A stretch of 7,918 bases of DNA from Bacteroidota bacterium. Its GTDB lineage: Bacteria; Bacteroidota; Bacteroidia; Bacteroidales; JAAYUG01. Each line of letters starts with the position of its first letter. Within the stretch, counting starts at the first letter, position 1. The notes beneath the pieces were generated by a model. The model was not told where the DNA came from and did no database searches. It was given only the letters and a program-made list of their open reading frames with translations. The stretch spans positions 1 through 7,918 of the forward strand of contig JAKAMP010000110.1 of assembly GCA_021812865.1 (NCBI GenBank), read 5' to 3'. Made by a program: the position numbers and the translations under genes. Of this stretch, positions 7,258-7,918 are shown one piece after another.

Positions 7258-7692
7258 TCAATCTTCAAGGATCACGATTTTTTCTATCTTGTCGCCTGGT
7301 CTGATGGCATCGATCACATCCAGACCCTCGTATACCTTTCCGAAACAGGTGTGGTGGCGGTCCAGGTGTTTGGTGTTCTGACGGTTATGACAGATGAAGA
7401 ACTGCGATCCCCCTGTGTCCCTTCCGGCGTGCGCCATGGACAGAACGCCACGGTCGTGGTACTGGTTTCCGCCAGTGAGTTCACATTTGATAGTGTATCC
7501 TGGTCCGCCTGCACCTGTTCCCTGAGGGCAGCCACCCTGGATCACAAAGTCGGGTATTACCCGGTGAAAGGTAAGCCCGTTATAAAATCCCGATTTGGAA
7601 AGTTTTACAAAGTTGGCAACGGTGTTGGGGGCGTCTTTCTCGTAGAAATTAACTTTCATCACGCCCTTAACGGTATGAATTTCAGCTTGCAT
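7258..7692 (-). CDS. Cyclophilin-type peptidyl-prolyl cis-trans isomerase (144 aa)
   Basis: It catalyses cis-trans isomerisation of bonds before proline during protein folding. The whole protein is one short cyclophilin domain with no signal peptide, so it should act in the cytoplasm. [13 protein letters not shown] (42-54) carries the catalytic arginine R44 (CypA R55), F49 (F60) and Q52 (Q63). GSQFFI (95-100) carries F99 (F113). The position of CypA W121 is H109 here, followed by L110 and H114 (L122 and H126). This substitution at a cyclosporin-contacting residue suggests weak drug binding, as in other bacterial cyclophilins. At 144 aa it is a compact form of the family. It has a candidate promoter of its own and neighbours in the same orientation at a distance, so it is probably monocistronic. 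Confidence 0.95.
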   Translation of the reverse strand: MQAEIHTVKGVMKVNFYEKDAPNTVANFVKLSKSGFYNGLTFHRVIPDFVIQGGCPQGTGAGGPGYTIKCELTGGNQYHDRGVLSMAHAGRDTGGSQFFICHNRQNTKHLDRHHTCFGKVYEGLDVIDAIRPGDKIEKIVILED

Positions 7693-7738
7693 AATAAAAC
7701 AAATGGTTTAAGATGAAACGAATCAAAAAAATATGCCT

Positions 7739-7746
7739 CAAAAATA
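7739..7746 (-). promoter_or_regulatory. Candidate -7 element for the cyclophilin gene
   Basis: The minus strand reads TATTTTTG, identical to the candidate elements of yfiR and the 108-aa gene. It lies 46 bases upstream of the ATG at 7692. The -33 region is poorly matched. A second, weaker TATTTTTT follows a few bases downstream, so the exact element is uncertain. Confidence 0.42.
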
Positions 7747-7769
7747 CATCAATTATTCAAATGGATGGG

Positions 7770-7796
7770 AAAAAATCCGGGCGCCGGTAATCCGGC
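7770..7796 (-). terminator. Possible terminator of the gene ending at 7809
   Basis: A GC-rich hairpin with arms GCCGG (7783-7787) and CCGGC (7792-7796) and loop of 4 bases is followed on the minus strand by GCCCGG and then a run of six T (7770-7775). It is 12 bases after the stop codon of the partial gene. The T run starts a few bases after the stem instead of directly, so alternative pairings with the second CCGG are possible. Confidence 0.5.
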
Positions 7797-7808
7797 TGTG
7801 AAGTAAGC

Positions 7809-7918
7809 CTATTCCACATCGGCAAATTCATCGGGGTACTGCACGGTGCCTGAAACCCCGTTCAGTGCACCCGGAACAAGCTCCATGGCAAAAAAGTACT
7901 GCGTGGGTATATCGAAAG
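7809..7918 (-). CDS. C-terminal 35 residues of an unidentified protein (5' end outside window)
   Basis: The minus strand is open from the window edge to a TAG at 7809-7811. It encodes 35 residues: FDIPTQYFFAMELVPG (1-16) followed by ALNGVSGTVQYPDEFADVE. Of the three minus-strand frames, only this one stays open to this point, and a terminator-like hairpin follows the stop. The fragment is too short to assign to a family. The acidic end and mixed hydrophobic strands give no clear clue. Confidence 0.6.
   Translation of the reverse strand, partial: FDIPTQYFFAMELVPGALNGVSGTVQYPDEFADVE

Noticed and set aside
7228..7716. 162-codon plus-strand frame
   Set aside because: It is the antisense shadow of the cyclophilin gene, whose motifs are unmistakable on the minus strand.

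Overview
The window looks like chromosomal DNA of a Bacteroidota (Bacteroidetes) bacterium. Several things point that way. Candidate promoters match the group's TAnnTTTG -7 element, and the exact octamer TATTTTTG lies ahead of three different genes. Translation starts sit in A/T-rich leaders, mostly without Shine-Dalgarno sequences. The gene content is also typical: a secreted LacZ-type family 2 glycoside hydrolase, a TonB-dependent receptor paired with a YfiR-family protein, and a Tat-exported Gfo/Idh/MocA oxidoreductase. Species and genus cannot be told from this.

Layout from left to right. 1-1298 (minus): the first 432 residues of an exported beta-galactosidase-like GH2 enzyme, cut by the window edge. 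1299-1456: intergenic, with a strong minus-strand terminator and a possible promoter for the GH2 gene. 1457-4143 (minus): a two-gene unit, yfiR-like first and then a 718-aa TonB-dependent receptor, 26 bp apart. 4144-4527: an AT-rich divergent intergenic region with helically phased direct repeats ahead of yfiR. 4528-5076 (plus): a DJ-1/PfpI-family protein, the only plus-strand gene. 5085-6410 (minus): the Tat-signal Gfo/Idh/MocA oxidoreductase, convergent with the DJ-1 gene and only 8 bp from it. 6411-6700: intergenic with a clear terminator. 6701-7027 (minus): an unrecognised 108-aa protein with a charged Lys/Glu tail. 7028-7257: intergenic with a promoter and a 33-bp dyad. 7258-7692 (minus): a small cytoplasmic cyclophilin. 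7693-7808: promoter of the cyclophilin gene and a possible terminator. 7809-7918 (minus): the last 35 codons of an unidentified gene.

Most genes look like independent transcription units with their own promoters and terminators. The only convincing operon is yfiR plus the receptor. In other bacteria, YfiR-family proteins are periplasmic and work with membrane signalling proteins, so this pair may be an envelope sensing or uptake unit. No diguanylate cyclase or histidine kinase partner is visible. The GH2 enzyme and the oxidoreductase fit a carbohydrate-degrading lifestyle, but nothing here forms a complete polysaccharide utilisation locus: there is no SusD and no dedicated regulator.

I found no CRISPR array, tRNA, rRNA, insertion sequence or phage gene, and no clear new multi-gene system. 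The observations most worth following up are the YfiR/receptor pair with its phased upstream repeats, the unrecognised 108-aa protein, and the 33-bp dyad upstream of it.
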